Positions 33,226 through 41,653 of a DNA stretch of 64,000 nucleotides are shown here, one piece after another. This DNA comes from Scytolyngbya sp. HA4215-MV1 (GTDB lineage Bacteria > Cyanobacteriota > Cyanobacteriia > Leptolyngbyales > Leptolyngbyaceae), in the NCBI GenBank assembly GCA_019359045.1, contig JAHHIA010000003.1, positions 1 through 64,000 on the forward strand, written 5' to 3'. Position numbers and translations under genes: made by a program. The notes beneath the pieces are model-generated. The model did no database searches and was not told the origin of the DNA. It worked only from the letters and a program-made list of their open reading frames with translations. Numbering within the stretch: position 1 is the stretch's first letter; every line of letters starts with the position of its first letter.

Positions 33226-34185
33226 ATGATACATACTCGGAAGTTAGGTCAAGAATTAACAGTCTCAGCCATTGGCTTAGGCTGTATGGGCATGTCTGAA
33301 TTTTATGGTTCACAGGATGACCAGGAATCGATTGCTACCATCCACTATGCGCTTGAGTTAGGCATCAACTTTCTGGACACCGCCGACATTTATGGCATAG
33401 GGCACAATGAAAAGTTAGTTGGACAAGCCATTCAGGATCGCCGCGATCAGGCGATTATAGCAACCAAGTTTGGTGTTATACGCGGACAAGACGGCAGTTC
33501 TCAGGGCTTCAACGGACAACCAGAATACGTGAAAGCAGCGTGTGAAACGAGCTTAGAGCGTTTAGGAATCGATGTCATTGATTTGTACTATCTACACCGA
33601 GTCGATCCAAACACCTCGATCGAAGAAACCGTGGGTGCAATGGCAACGTTGGTCAAGGAAGGCAAAGTCCGTCACCTTGGTTTGAGCGAGGTTTCGCCTG
33701 AGATGCTACGCCGCGCTCATGCGGTGCATCCCATTACGGCACTGCAAACTGAATACTCGCTTTGGAGCCGTGATCCAGAGGATGAAGTTTTATCTGCTTG
33801 TCGCGAATTGGGGATTGGTTTCGTCGCTTACAGTCCTCTCGGTCGAGGCTTTCTCACCGGACAGATCAAAACGCCTGATGATTTAGCTGAAGATGATTGG
33901 CGGCGGAAATCCCCTCGCTTTCAGGGAGAAAATTTCTACCGCAATCTAGAGTTGGTTCAGCGGATTCAAGAGATTGCGGTTGAGAAGGGATGTAAACCGT
34001 CACAACTGGCGATCGCCTGGGTATTGGCTCAAGGAGAACACATTGTTCCCATTCCAGGCACAAAGCGACGTTCTTATTTGGAAGAGAACTTGGGCGCGTT
34101 GTCATTAAAACTGAGCGAAGAAGAGTTGGCGCGGATCAATGAAGTTGCACCGCAAGGTAGTTTTGTGGGAGCTTCACGAGCATAG
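33226..34185 (+). CDS. aldo/keto reductase (AKR13-like)
   Basis: 319 aa TIM-barrel oxidoreductase. Catalytic tetrad residues are seen in [14 protein letters not shown] (Asp, Tyr), IATKFG (Lys) and LYYLHRVD (His). NADPH-binding motif [14 protein letters not shown] is at the C-terminus. [14 protein letters not shown] at the start is typical of YhdN/AKR13-type members. It reduces aldehydes or ketones. It belongs to a run of plus-strand redox genes. Confidence 0.92.
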   Translation: MIHTRKLGQELTVSAIGLGCMGMSEFYGSQDDQESIATIHYALELGINFLDTADIYGIGHNEKLVGQAIQDRRDQAIIATKFGVIRGQDGSSQGFNGQPEYVKAACETSLERLGIDVIDLYYLHRVDPNTSIEETVGAMATLVKEGKVRHLGLSEVSPEMLRRAHAVHPITALQTEYSLWSRDPEDEVLSACRELGIGFVAYSPLGRGFLTGQIKTPDDLAEDDWRRKSPRFQGENFYRNLELVQRIQEIAVEKGCKPSQLAIAWVLAQGEHIVPIPGTKRRSYLEENLGALSLKLSEEELARINEVAPQGSFVGASRA

Positions 34186-34229
34186 TTCGATGTAATTCAG
34201 CAGATAAATCGAAGTTAAAGGAGTTAGAG

Positions 34230-34946
34230 ATGCGATTGGCCAATCAAGTTGTGGTTATAGTCGGAGGTGGTTCGGGAATTGGCTTGGCAGTGGCAAAACT
34301 AGCTCACCGTGAAGGCACAAACACAATCATTTTAGGGCGAACGCTCTCTAAACTTGAACAAGCGAAAGATTCTATAGGAGAGAATACCAAAGCGATCGCG
34401 ATCGATGTCATGGATGAAGCTGCCGTAACCCAAGCATTTGACAAGATTGGAGATTTCGATCACCTATTTATTTCTGCTCAAGATGCTTCTACTGCCTCCT
34501 TATCGACAACTACGATCGAAAAACTTCGTCCTACGTTAGATAGCAAAATCTGGGGAGCTTTACAGGTCGTTAAGCACGGCGTTTCGCAAATGAGGGTTGG
34601 GGGTTCAATCACCTTTATCTCAGGATTGGCTGGTCGTCGCGGCTACCCTGGATTTGCCGTTGCTGGTGCTGCAAATGCGGGAATCGAAGCTGTAGCCCGC
34701 AATCTGGCTGTAGAGTTGGCTCCAATCAGAGTGAATACCGTTTGTGCAGGTGTAATTGATACTGAAATGCTCGATAAAGTATTCGGTGAGAAGCGTGGAG
34801 AAATTGTGGAAGCGATCTCCAACAAGCTTCCAGTTAAGCGAATCGGTAAACCTGAAGAGATTGCCGATGCCGTACTTTTTTTAATGAGTAATGGCTTTGT
34901 TACAGGAGCTACTTTGCTAGTAGATGGTGGCGATGCTTTAGTTTGA
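34230..34946 (+). CDS. short-chain dehydrogenase/reductase lacking Tyr and Lys
   Basis: 238 aa. The TGxxxGIG-type motif reads VGGGSGIG, and the C-terminal NTVCAGVIDTEM and GATLLVDGG are standard. The catalytic region reads TFISGLAGRRGYPGFAVAGAANAGIEA. The Ser is present, but the Tyr and Lys of YxxxK are replaced by Ala/Val and Asn. Some natural SDR groups share this pattern and their chemistry is unclear. GGAG-like AAAGGAGTTAG precedes the start. Confidence 0.85.
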   Translation: MRLANQVVVIVGGGSGIGLAVAKLAHREGTNTIILGRTLSKLEQAKDSIGENTKAIAIDVMDEAAVTQAFDKIGDFDHLFISAQDASTASLSTTTIEKLRPTLDSKIWGALQVVKHGVSQMRVGGSITFISGLAGRRGYPGFAVAGAANAGIEAVARNLAVELAPIRVNTVCAGVIDTEMLDKVFGEKRGEIVEAISNKLPVKRIGKPEEIADAVLFLMSNGFVTGATLLVDGGDALV

Positions 34947-34992
34947 CATGCATTAAAAAAGTTGACAGCAAACCAATTAGAGGAAGTAACTC

Positions 34993-35400
34993 ATGAACAT
35001 ATCCATTGGTGCGCAGTGGCTTAACGATTACGCTTCGGCATTAGAACAAGCTGACTCGCAGGCGATCGCCCAACTTTTCCATCCAGGACTAGCTTACATT
35101 GTGAATGACAAGTTACATCAAGGTTCGGCATCTTTTTGTAATCAAGCAACTTGGCAGTTGATCTTTACCAAAATCGAATTTAGGTCAGCCAAGGCTCACA
35201 ACCTGATGGAGGTTTATCCAGGCCACATCACGTATCACGAAGTATTAAAGATTCGGATCAAGCTCAATGGCGAAGAGTTAGAAGGACACTTCGGCGACCA
35301 ATCCGTTGTGAATAGTGACGGAAAAATGTTGCTAATTAACCGCATTGCCGATCCTGCCTATTTCACTAAATTCACTTCAGCCCTGACAAACAATTCATAG
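34993..35400 (+). CDS. NTF2-like protein
   Basis: 135 aa. WLNDYASALEQADSQAIAQLFHPGLAYIVND at the start is the helix-plus-strand opening of the NTF2/SnoaL fold, followed by IEFRSAKAHNLMEVYPGHI strands. A role in binding or isomerising a small hydrophobic substrate is inferred. It starts 46 bases after the SDR gene, with GAGGAAG in front, and the chimeric ORF follows after 10 bases. Confidence 0.72.
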   Translation: MNISIGAQWLNDYASALEQADSQAIAQLFHPGLAYIVNDKLHQGSASFCNQATWQLIFTKIEFRSAKAHNLMEVYPGHITYHEVLKIRIKLNGEELEGHFGDQSVVNSDGKMLLINRIADPAYFTKFTSALTNNS

Positions 35401-35410
35401 GAGTTCAATC

Positions 35411-35599
35411 ATGCGCTACAAACTATTGGGCAACAGCGGTTTGCGAGTTTCAGATCTGCCTGTTGATGATTCAGCAACAGATGTGATCAACTGCAACGAT
35501 TTCTGTCCATGTCTTACTGCCTGCTCAAACGCAGCGTCTCGGCGGACGACAAGACTCAAAGCTCAAGTGAGAGCGCTACCATCTCAATCACTTCATTGA
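35411..35599 (+). pseudogene. chimeric scar: aldo/keto reductase start fused to F420-type reductase end
   Basis: The first 16 codons (MRYKLLGNSGLRVSDL) match the start of the aldo/keto reductase at 38147. From about 35460 the DNA instead matches the 3' end of the reductase at 30815-31495 (GTTGATGATTCAGCAACAGAT and onward to the ACAAGACTCAAA stretch), in a different reading frame. The 62-codon frame therefore joins two unrelated genes and cannot make a functional enzyme. It marks a recombination or deletion junction. Confidence 0.8.
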
Positions 35600-35609
35600 A
35601 TACTTCGTT

Positions 35610-36464
35610 GTGAACACTGAATTATCTTGTGCCAGTAGCTTTAAGGCAGACTTATCCAGTATCAAAGCCTGGACATTTCAAGACTCGCTGTTTGAACTCT
35701 ACCAGTATGCTCCAGGACCGCCGGAGGTATTGCCAAAACATAGCCACGACGAATATCAGTTCTGCCTCAGCTTCGAGGCTCCGGGGGAATATTGGTACCA
35801 GGGTAGTCGCCTTCCTGTACCGCCTACCAGTCTCAGCCTGATTCATCCGGGCGAAATTCATGCTGCTCGTGATGTTGAGGATCGATTGAGCGTTGCCACT
35901 TTTCGCATGCTGTATGTTGCGCCAGCCTTGCTGGAAAATGTTGCAACCACGATCGCCGCACATCCTGCGCCATTGCCGTTTTTTGCTTCGCCGATCGTTT
36001 TAGATCCCTCATTAGCACGGCAATTTCTCGAACTGCATTTGGCAACTGAAACGGCTGCCTCAACCCTAGAACAGGAATCTCAATTGCTGTCGGTATTGAC
36101 CCAGTTTATTCTGCGTCATGCAGAGCCGCTATCGCCGAAGCCTGTCAAACAAGCTCCTTTGCAGGTGCAGCGAGTCCGGGAGTACTTGCGGGAAAACCTG
36201 AGCGAAAACGTCTCGCTCGATCGCCTTGCCCAAATCACTGACCTGAATCCGTATTATCTCCATCGAGTCTTTTGTCGAGCGGTTGGGATTCCGCCGCATC
36301 GCTATCAAACTCAATTGCGAATTGATCGGGCGAAACTTCTGTTAGCGCAGGGAGGGTCGATCGCGGACGTTGCCGCAGCAGTGGGATTTGCTGATCAGAG
36401 TCACTTAACGCGGCAGTTCAAAAGCCTAGTGCGCTTCACGCCAGGGAGCTATGTCTCTAGGTAG
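35610..36464 (+). CDS. AraC-family transcription regulator
   Basis: 284 aa starting at GTG 35610. The N-terminal cupin sensor domain (HSHDEYQFCLSFEAPGEYWY, LSLIHPGEIHAA) is followed by the double helix-turn-helix: VSLDRLAQITDLNPYYLHRVF, SIADVAAAVGFADQSHLTRQFK, FTPGSYV. It probably activates neighbouring redox genes in response to a small ligand. It is the only regulator between 28 and 41 kb, so it is the obvious candidate controller of the island. Confidence 0.9.
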   Translation: MNTELSCASSFKADLSSIKAWTFQDSLFELYQYAPGPPEVLPKHSHDEYQFCLSFEAPGEYWYQGSRLPVPPTSLSLIHPGEIHAARDVEDRLSVATFRMLYVAPALLENVATTIAAHPAPLPFFASPIVLDPSLARQFLELHLATETAASTLEQESQLLSVLTQFILRHAEPLSPKPVKQAPLQVQRVREYLRENLSENVSLDRLAQITDLNPYYLHRVFCRAVGIPPHRYQTQLRIDRAKLLLAQGGSIADVAAAVGFADQSHLTRQFKSLVRFTPGSYVSR

Positions 36465-36555
36465 AGCAATAACCTTCAAGACGCTGTGAGGTGAGCTAAG
36501 TAAGCTGATACTCGACAGTCCTTTATCTAACGACGCAGCAGCGAAGGAAACTATT

Positions 36556-37449
36556 ATGTCAGAGGTATCACGTCGTCAAATGTTAACGGCTGGAGCGATG
36601 GGCGCGGCAGGAATTGCAGCGACGACCATTGCCCAACAGGTTCAAGCAAATACGAAAGTACCAATCGCCTCTGAAACAAAAACCAATTCTCAAGGCAAAT
36701 TTGCCAATAAAGTCGTCCTAATTACCGGAGCCACATCAGGAATTGGCGAAGCCACCGCACGAGCCTTTGCCAAAGAAGGAGCGATCGTTCACTTCTGCGG
36801 ACGGCGAGAAGCTTTAGGAAATAAAGTTGCTCAGGAAATTACGGCTCAAGGAGGACGCGCCAGCTATCAAAAAACTGATATCAGGCTTGAGCAAGAGGTG
36901 AAAGCCTTTATCGATACTTGTGTGCAGAAGTATGGGCGTATTGACATTGCATTTAATAACGCTGGCGTTGAAAGTTCTCCTAAAACTATTGCAGAACGAT
37001 CGCTAGAAGAATGGCTGAATGTCATGGCAACCAATGCGACGGGCGTGTTTCTTTCAATGAAATATGAACTTCCCCATTTGCTAAAACAAGGTGGTGGCGT
37101 GATTGTCAATAATGCTTCGGTTTCCGGTCATGTTGGGTTCGCCACGATCGCACCTTACAGTGCCAGCAAGCACGCAATTGTGTCGTTAACGAAAGTAGCG
37201 GCGCTAGAGTATGCCGATAGAAATATCCGGGTGAATGCGATTGCTCCGGGTGCAGTTGACACCCCAATGCTACGGCGTGCCCTGGCGGCTTGGAACACAA
37301 ACTTCGAGAAGGTTTCACAAGAGTATCCGATCAAGCGCATTGTTATGCCTGAAGAAATTGCCAGAGGCGTAATGTTTTTAGGCTCTGACGATGCAAGCTG
37401 CATCACAGGTATGGATTTGGATGCAACGGGCGGCTATTTAACGAAGTAA
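36556..37449 (+). CDS. short-chain dehydrogenase with twin-arginine signal
   Basis: 297 aa. The N-terminus MSEVSRRQMLTAGAMGAAG is a twin-arginine (Tat) motif followed by a hydrophobic stretch. The SDR domain begins near residue 50 with VVLITGATSGIGEATARAF and has NNAG, NNASVSG and the catalytic YSASK. An exported NAD(P)-dependent SDR is unusual because the cofactor is cytosolic. Tat export of a folded holo-enzyme, or a misleading N-terminus, are the alternatives. Confidence 0.88.
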   Translation: MSEVSRRQMLTAGAMGAAGIAATTIAQQVQANTKVPIASETKTNSQGKFANKVVLITGATSGIGEATARAFAKEGAIVHFCGRREALGNKVAQEITAQGGRASYQKTDIRLEQEVKAFIDTCVQKYGRIDIAFNNAGVESSPKTIAERSLEEWLNVMATNATGVFLSMKYELPHLLKQGGGVIVNNASVSGHVGFATIAPYSASKHAIVSLTKVAALEYADRNIRVNAIAPGAVDTPMLRRALAAWNTNFEKVSQEYPIKRIVMPEEIARGVMFLGSDDASCITGMDLDATGGYLTK

Positions 37450-37473
37450 GTTAGCGATACAAGGGAAAACAAA

Positions 37474-37893
37474 ATGGACGGAATAGAAATTATTAGTGTC
37501 GTCAACCGCATCGCTATTCTGTCTGATTTGCGCGATTGGGCAACGGTGCGTCAGTGTTTTACCGATCAAGTCGCACTCGATTACACCTCACTTACGGGAG
37601 GACAACCTGAAACGATCGCCGCTGATGCCCTGGTGCAACGCTGGAAGTCTGCATTTGAAAGCACCTTCAAAACCACGCAACACCTATTAGGAAGTCACGC
37701 CGTTACTATTCAAGGCGACACTGCCACCTGTTTATCACACTTCCAAGCGCGACACGTTGCCCTTAATGCATCAAAAGGAGTATGGACATTGGGAGGACAT
37801 TACAATCATGATTTGGTCAAAACTTTCTCTGGTTGGCAAGTTCGCGGCATGAAAATGACCTGGACATGGGAAGAGGGCACACGCCCCTTCTAA
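37474..37893 (+). CDS. SnoaL-like protein
   Basis: 139 aa with a SnoaL_4-type pattern: VNRIAILSDLRDWATVRQCFTDQVALDYT, later KTTQHLLGSHAVTIQGDTATC and a conserved His/Trp-rich end (GGHYNHDLVKTFSGW, MKMTWTWEEG). It starts 24 bases after the SDR gene and is likely cotranscribed with it. It may dehydrate or isomerise the same substrate. Confidence 0.82.
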   Translation: MDGIEIISVVNRIAILSDLRDWATVRQCFTDQVALDYTSLTGGQPETIAADALVQRWKSAFESTFKTTQHLLGSHAVTIQGDTATCLSHFQARHVALNASKGVWTLGGHYNHDLVKTFSGWQVRGMKMTWTWEEGTRPF

Positions 37894-37931
37894 TCGAAGT
37901 TTGATCCTGTTCTTTACTGCATTTATTAACC

Positions 37932-38144
37932 ATGATTCCTAATCTCACAATTACAGAAGCGTTGCAAGACCGGCTGAAAGCGCAAATTTTGCAACTGAGT
38001 GTAGATACGCTGAAATTGAACGCTGTCACCTGTACTGCCTAAGGTGAGATATTGGGCACTTACATCATTAACTACAAAGGCAATCGCTTTCGTCTTTCAC
38101 TCGAACAAACCTACGCTTTTCTCAAATTCGTTCAGGAGAATTAA
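37932..38144 (+). pseudogene. small hypothetical ORF with internal stop
   Basis: A single frame of 71 codons is broken by TAA at 38040-38042: first MIPNLTITEALQDRLKAQIL and 16 more residues, then GEILGTYIINYKGNRFRLSL and EQTYAFLKFVQEN. The part after the stop keeps a protein-like composition and ends two bases before the start of the aldo/keto reductase gene. The family is not recognised. It is probably decayed. Confidence 0.45.
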
Positions 38145-38146
38145 CC

Positions 38147-39199
38147 ATGCGCTATAAACTTTTAGGCAACAGCGGCTTGCGGGTTTCAGAACTGTGTCTC
38201 GGCACCATGACCTTTGGCGAAGATTGGGGTTGGGGTGCATCGTTGGACGAATGCAAAACCATCTACACAGCCTTTCGTGAAGCAGGCGGTAACTTTATCG
38301 ACACTGCCAATATTTACACCAACGGCACCAGCGAGAAGTATGTCGGTGAACTGATTGCCTCCGAACGAGAGGCGATCGTCGTTGCCACCAAATATTCCAA
38401 CGGCACACCCAGCAATGATCCCAATGGTGCAGGCAATCACCGTAAGCGCATGGTGCAATCGGTTGAAGCTAGCCTCAAGCGACTCAATACCGACTACATT
38501 GATGTGCTGTGGGCACATGCCTGGGACTTCACTACACCGCCCGAAGAAATGATGCGATCGTTTGATGATCTCGTCCGTCAAGGCAAAGTGCTGTACATTG
38601 GCATCTCCGACGCTCCCGCCTGGGTCGTGGCACAATGCAACACGATCGCCGCTTTACGAGGTTGGACTCCCTTCATTGGTCTGCAAATTGAGTACAACCT
38701 GCTGCAACGCACAGTGGAACGGGAATTAATCCCAATGGCGCGATCTCTGGATATTGGCATTACTGCCTGGTCACCGTTGGCAGGCGGTATGCTCACTGGG
38801 AAATACACCAAAGATAACGGCAGTGAAGAACCAAAACGGTTCGATAGCAAAGGGATGCCGGATTTTGTACAGCAGGATGAACGTAAGCAGGCGATCGCCC
38901 ACGCTGTCGATGCAGTTGCAGCTCAAATTGGCTGTCGTTCCTCTCAGGTGGCGCTAAGTTGGCTGCTGCATCAGGGTACTATTCCCATCATTGGTGCCCG
39001 CAAAGCATCACAAGTCAAAGATAATCTTGACTGCGTGAACGTGAAATTATCAAGTGAACAGCTTGCGCAGCTTGATCAGGTGAGTCAAATTGAACTTGGC
39101 TTTCCCCACGACTTCTTCAATCAGGAAATGCCGCAATCGTTCATTTTTGGAGGACAGTTTAAGGCGATCGACAATCACCGCTACACGCAAATACACTAA
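38147..39199 (+). CDS. aldo/keto reductase
   Basis: 350 aa TIM-barrel reductase. Tetrad residues lie in FIDTANIYTNGTSE (Asp, Tyr), VVATKYS (Lys) and LWAHAWD (His). The C-terminal NADPH motif is PIIGARKASQVKDNL. Its first 16 codons are duplicated at 35411. It lies at the 3' end of the redox island and probably reduces aldehydes or ketones. AGGAG stands 11 bases before the start. Confidence 0.92.
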   Translation: MRYKLLGNSGLRVSELCLGTMTFGEDWGWGASLDECKTIYTAFREAGGNFIDTANIYTNGTSEKYVGELIASEREAIVVATKYSNGTPSNDPNGAGNHRKRMVQSVEASLKRLNTDYIDVLWAHAWDFTTPPEEMMRSFDDLVRQGKVLYIGISDAPAWVVAQCNTIAALRGWTPFIGLQIEYNLLQRTVERELIPMARSLDIGITAWSPLAGGMLTGKYTKDNGSEEPKRFDSKGMPDFVQQDERKQAIAHAVDAVAAQIGCRSSQVALSWLLHQGTIPIIGARKASQVKDNLDCVNVKLSSEQLAQLDQVSQIELGFPHDFFNQEMPQSFIFGGQFKAIDNHRYTQIH

Positions 39200-39283
39200 A
39201 CATCAAGCTTTGAGGTATAACGATGGGGGTTTGAACCGCAGCACTCGAGTTCAAACCCCCAAGTTCTCAGATCAGAGGTGCAA

Positions 39284-39500
39284 CTGTTGAGTTCAGAAAC
39301 CCAATTATCGAGTCCAGAAGTCCAAATTCCGACTTCAAGGCTTCACGTTCCGAGTTCAGAAGCCCGAACTTCAAGCAAAAAACTGCAAATTCCGAGTTCA
39401 AAGCCCCACTATTTGAGTTCAAAAGTCCAAGTTCCGAGTTCAAAGCCTCGCTAATCCAAATCAGAACTTCAATCCTCTTCTCTAGAACCAAAAGAATCAA
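39284..39500. repeat. degenerate tandem repeat around GAGTTC/CCGAGTTCAAAG
   Basis: The motif GAGTTCA(A/G)A(A/G) or its variants (CGAGTTCAGAAG, TGAGTTCAAAAG, CGAGTTCAAAGC) recurs about ten times, spaced mostly 20-30 bases. The minus strand frame of this region would read repeated LNSE and GLLNS units. Codon-like periodicity comes from the repeat itself, so coding is not supported. It fills the gap between the aldo/keto reductase and the NmrA pseudogene. Confidence 0.6.
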
Positions 39501-39557
39501 GCTCAGAGGCTCAACCGTCTCGTTTAGAAAATGGTCTTAATTCAAGAGTAACCCCTG

Positions 39558-40197
39558 ATGACCCTTACCAAACCCATAGTTCTGATTCTAGGTGCAACAG
39601 GCAAAACCGGATCTCACCTCGTCAACCTACTGGAACCAGACTTCGATCGTCTCGAACTACGGATTGCCATTCGTAAACCGAAGCAGGCGGATCAATTCTC
39701 GAAACGCGGCATTAGCCACTGTGCATCTTGATCTGGATGACCTTTCCACATACGCAGCGGCACTTCAGGGCGTTCAACGCTTGTTCATGGTCACGGGCTA
39801 CACCGTCGAGATGATGAATCAGGGTAAGAATCTGACAGACGCTGCCAAGGGACAGGGGGGTTGAACACATTGTTCATGTCAGTACATTCCATCAACCGGG
39901 TCGTCCTCAATCCAAGCTGATTCGTCACTACATCTGGCATCAATTAATTGAGACCTACATCGAAGCCAGCGGGCTCGGTTGGACGCATCTGCATCCCAAT
40001 GCTTTACGCAAAACTTCTTTGGTGCGGTGCAAGATGGCAAACTGCGGATGTTTTTTGGACAGGAACGAGTGGGGTTAGTGGATTATTTTGATCTGGCACG
40101 GGTGGCAGCAGCAGTGTTACGGGAACCCACCAAACATGCCGAAAAATACTACTTCTTAAGTGTGGAAGCACTCACCATGCCCGAAGCTGCCCAGGAA
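39558..40197 (+). pseudogene. NmrA-like NAD(P)-binding protein, multiply frameshifted
   Basis: Frame 1 opens MTLTKPIVLILGATGKTGSH, the NmrA Rossmann start. The sequence then changes frame near 39690 (VHLDLDDLSTYAAALQGVQR), again near 39860 (GVEHIVHVSTFHQPGR), and again near 39990 (NFFGAVQDGKLRMFFGQERV) before reaching VEALTMPEAAQE. At that point a REP element follows. It is a remnant of an NmrA/QOR2-type regulator or reductase. At least three frame breaks make it non-functional. Confidence 0.8.
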
Positions 40198-40280
40198 TGT
40201 AGGATGGGCACGCGTTGCTTTGCCCATCTATTTTTATGTTCTTGATGGGCACGGGCGGATCGCCATTTGCCCATCCTACA
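40198..40280. repeat. REP-type palindromic element
   Basis: TGTAGGATGGGCA at the left and TGCCCATCCTACA at the right are exact inverted repeats, with further inner GATGGGC/GCCCATC copies giving two nested hairpins. Such paired GTAGGATGGGC units are the usual substrates of REP-associated tyrosine transposases, and one is encoded 73 bases downstream. It interrupts the NmrA pseudogene. Confidence 0.8.
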
Positions 40281-40352
40281 ATTGAGCCAAGCTGCCTATA
40301 ACCCTATGCTCCTATCGTAATTTTGGTAATACTCCTGGGTATTCCTAAACTC

Positions 40353-40718
40353 ATGGACTATCGACGCTATTATCAACCAGGCGGAACCTATTTCTTTTTC
40401 GTTGTTACCGCACATCGGCAACTCCTGCTGATTGAACATATCGATCGTCTGCGAGCTGCATTTCGGCATGGGATGGACCGATATCCCTTCATGATTGAAG
40501 GCATTGTGATTTTGCCCGATCATCTGCACACACTATGGCGACTGCCTGAAGGCGACGACAACTTTTCAATTCAGTGGATGGTGATTAAGCGCAAATTCTC
40601 GGCTGAACTTAAAGCAGACAAAGTGAATCGATCGAAACAAGCCAAGCGGGAAAAAGGAATCTGGCGAGGATCAGGATGTATAGAGGAATTTTGGGGTTTT
40701 ACGAGATACGTTCGATGA
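40353..40718 (+). pseudogene. REP-associated tyrosine transposase (RAYT), truncated
   Basis: 121 residues from MDYRRYYQPGGTYFFFVVTA. The HUH metal-binding motif appears as DHLHTLW, and LPEGDDNFSIQWMVIKRKFS follows, all typical of RAYT/IS200-like Y1 transposases. The product stops at FWGFTRYVR, where intact members continue for about 50 residues with the YIHxNPVKHG end. That part, including the region usually holding the catalytic Tyr, is not recognisable, so it is probably inactive. Confidence 0.75.
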
Positions 40719-40775
40719 ACGGCAACCAGATGAATGGTGCTCAGCCCACTTTAAGCGGTGGACGATCGTAGGACG

Positions 40776-40994
40776 ATGATAAATGACGATCGCCCTGAAG
40801 CAGAAGTTGTTGAGTTCCCTGCATCAATTCAAACTGTAAACTCGGCGATCGCACATTTCATCAGAGCGATCGCTTGGCAACGATACACTCTACAGCCAGA
40901 AGACAGCCAAACAAATGCTGAGCGAAATTATGTTTTTGGTCAGCGCTGTGAGGGAAAGCAATGCTGGGTTTTCGATTATCACCCCAGGCTATAG
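40776..40994 (+). CDS. small conserved-looking hypothetical protein
   Basis: 72 aa from ATG 40776; GTG 40758 is an alternative. VEFPASIQTVNSAIAHFIRA and IAWQRYTLQPEDSQTNAERN, then a Cys/Trp-containing end (CEGKQCWVFDYHPRL), look like a genuine small globular protein, but I do not know the family. Its last 100 bases have a decayed relative at 18934-19040. The upstream half overlaps the end of the truncated RAYT region by position only. Confidence 0.5.
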   Translation: MINDDRPEAEVVEFPASIQTVNSAIAHFIRAIAWQRYTLQPEDSQTNAERNYVFGQRCEGKQCWVFDYHPRL

Positions 40995-41003
40995 GGATGA
41001 GCG
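40893..41003. repeat. intact counterpart of the degenerate repeat at 18934-19040
   Basis: This is the 3' part of the small ORF plus a few downstream bases. It matches 18934-19040 over about 105 positions with roughly 80% identity and a few indels, although the sites are 22 kb apart. Both lie at the edges of the accessory region. Confidence 0.65.
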
Positions 41004-41010
41004 AAAGCCG

Positions 41011-41355
41011 CTATGGATACTCTTGCTCAAGAATTAAACGAATTTCAGCTTCCAGTACAGGGATTTTATTGACTACAACATCCCAAACAATGTCATAGTC
41101 AACCCCGAAGTAGTTGTGAATCAGTCGATCGCGCATACCTGCCATAGCCCGCCATTCAACAGCATTGTATTTTTGCCGCAATCCATCTGGTAGCTGTTTA
41201 ACGGCTTCTCCAATCACTTCGATACTACGAACGTAGGCACGTTTCAATGTCTCGTCTTGGACAAAGACTGATTTGTCCAGTCCCGCAGAACTCGTCATGA
41301 TATAAGTTGTCTCGTCAAGAATGTGTTGTAGATACTCACGACCTGACGGAGACAT
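41011..41355 (-). CDS. hepT: HepT-type HEPN toxin (DUF86)
   Basis: 114 aa from ATG 41355, giving a 20-base overlap with the upstream antitoxin gene. The HEPN catalytic motif R-x4-6-H-x-Y appears as RDRLIHNYFGVD near residue 85. HEPN proteins of this class act as RNases held inactive when the partner nucleotidyltransferase AMPylates the motif Tyr. The pair forms a MntA/HepT (type VII) toxin-antitoxin module at the edge of the accessory island. Confidence 0.88.
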   Translation of the reverse strand: MSPSGREYLQHILDETTYIMTSSAGLDKSVFVQDETLKRAYVRSIEVIGEAVKQLPDGLRQKYNAVEWRAMAGMRDRLIHNYFGVDYDIVWDVVVNKIPVLEAEIRLILEQEYP

Positions 41356-41653
41356 ACTCAACTTCATCCAGAATATGTGGACCAATGTATGGGCTTAAGG
41401 ACTCGATCGTAACCAAATCAACCGCTCTACCAAAAAGATCTTCTAAAAAGAATGACAAGTGCATGAAGTTATCAAACGTTTTCTGCTCTGGCTCAAAAGC
41501 AACCAAGATATCGACATCGCTTTGTTCATGAATTTCAGCATCGTGTACAAACGAGCCAAAAATGCCACAGCGACTCACACCAAAACGATGTAATTCCTGT
41601 TGATGTTCTTGAAGCAGGGACAACACTTGAGTTTTTGTTTGCACAGGCATCAT
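41336..41653 (-). CDS. mntA: MntA-type nucleotidyltransferase antitoxin
   Basis: 105 aa. The minimal nucleotidyltransferase motif GSFVHDAEIHEQSDVDILVAF has GS...DxD, the signature of MNT-domain AMP transferases. It precedes and overlaps the HepT gene, the usual order. It would AMPylate and neutralise HepT. Confidence 0.88.
   Translation of the reverse strand: MMPVQTKTQVLSLLQEHQQELHRFGVSRCGIFGSFVHDAEIHEQSDVDILVAFEPEQKTFDNFMHLSFFLEDLFGRAVDLVTIESLSPYIGPHILDEVEYVSVRS

Noticed and set aside
39267-39500. Minus-strand LNSE-repeat protein
   Set aside because: The apparent protein repeat is a by-product of a degenerate DNA tandem repeat.
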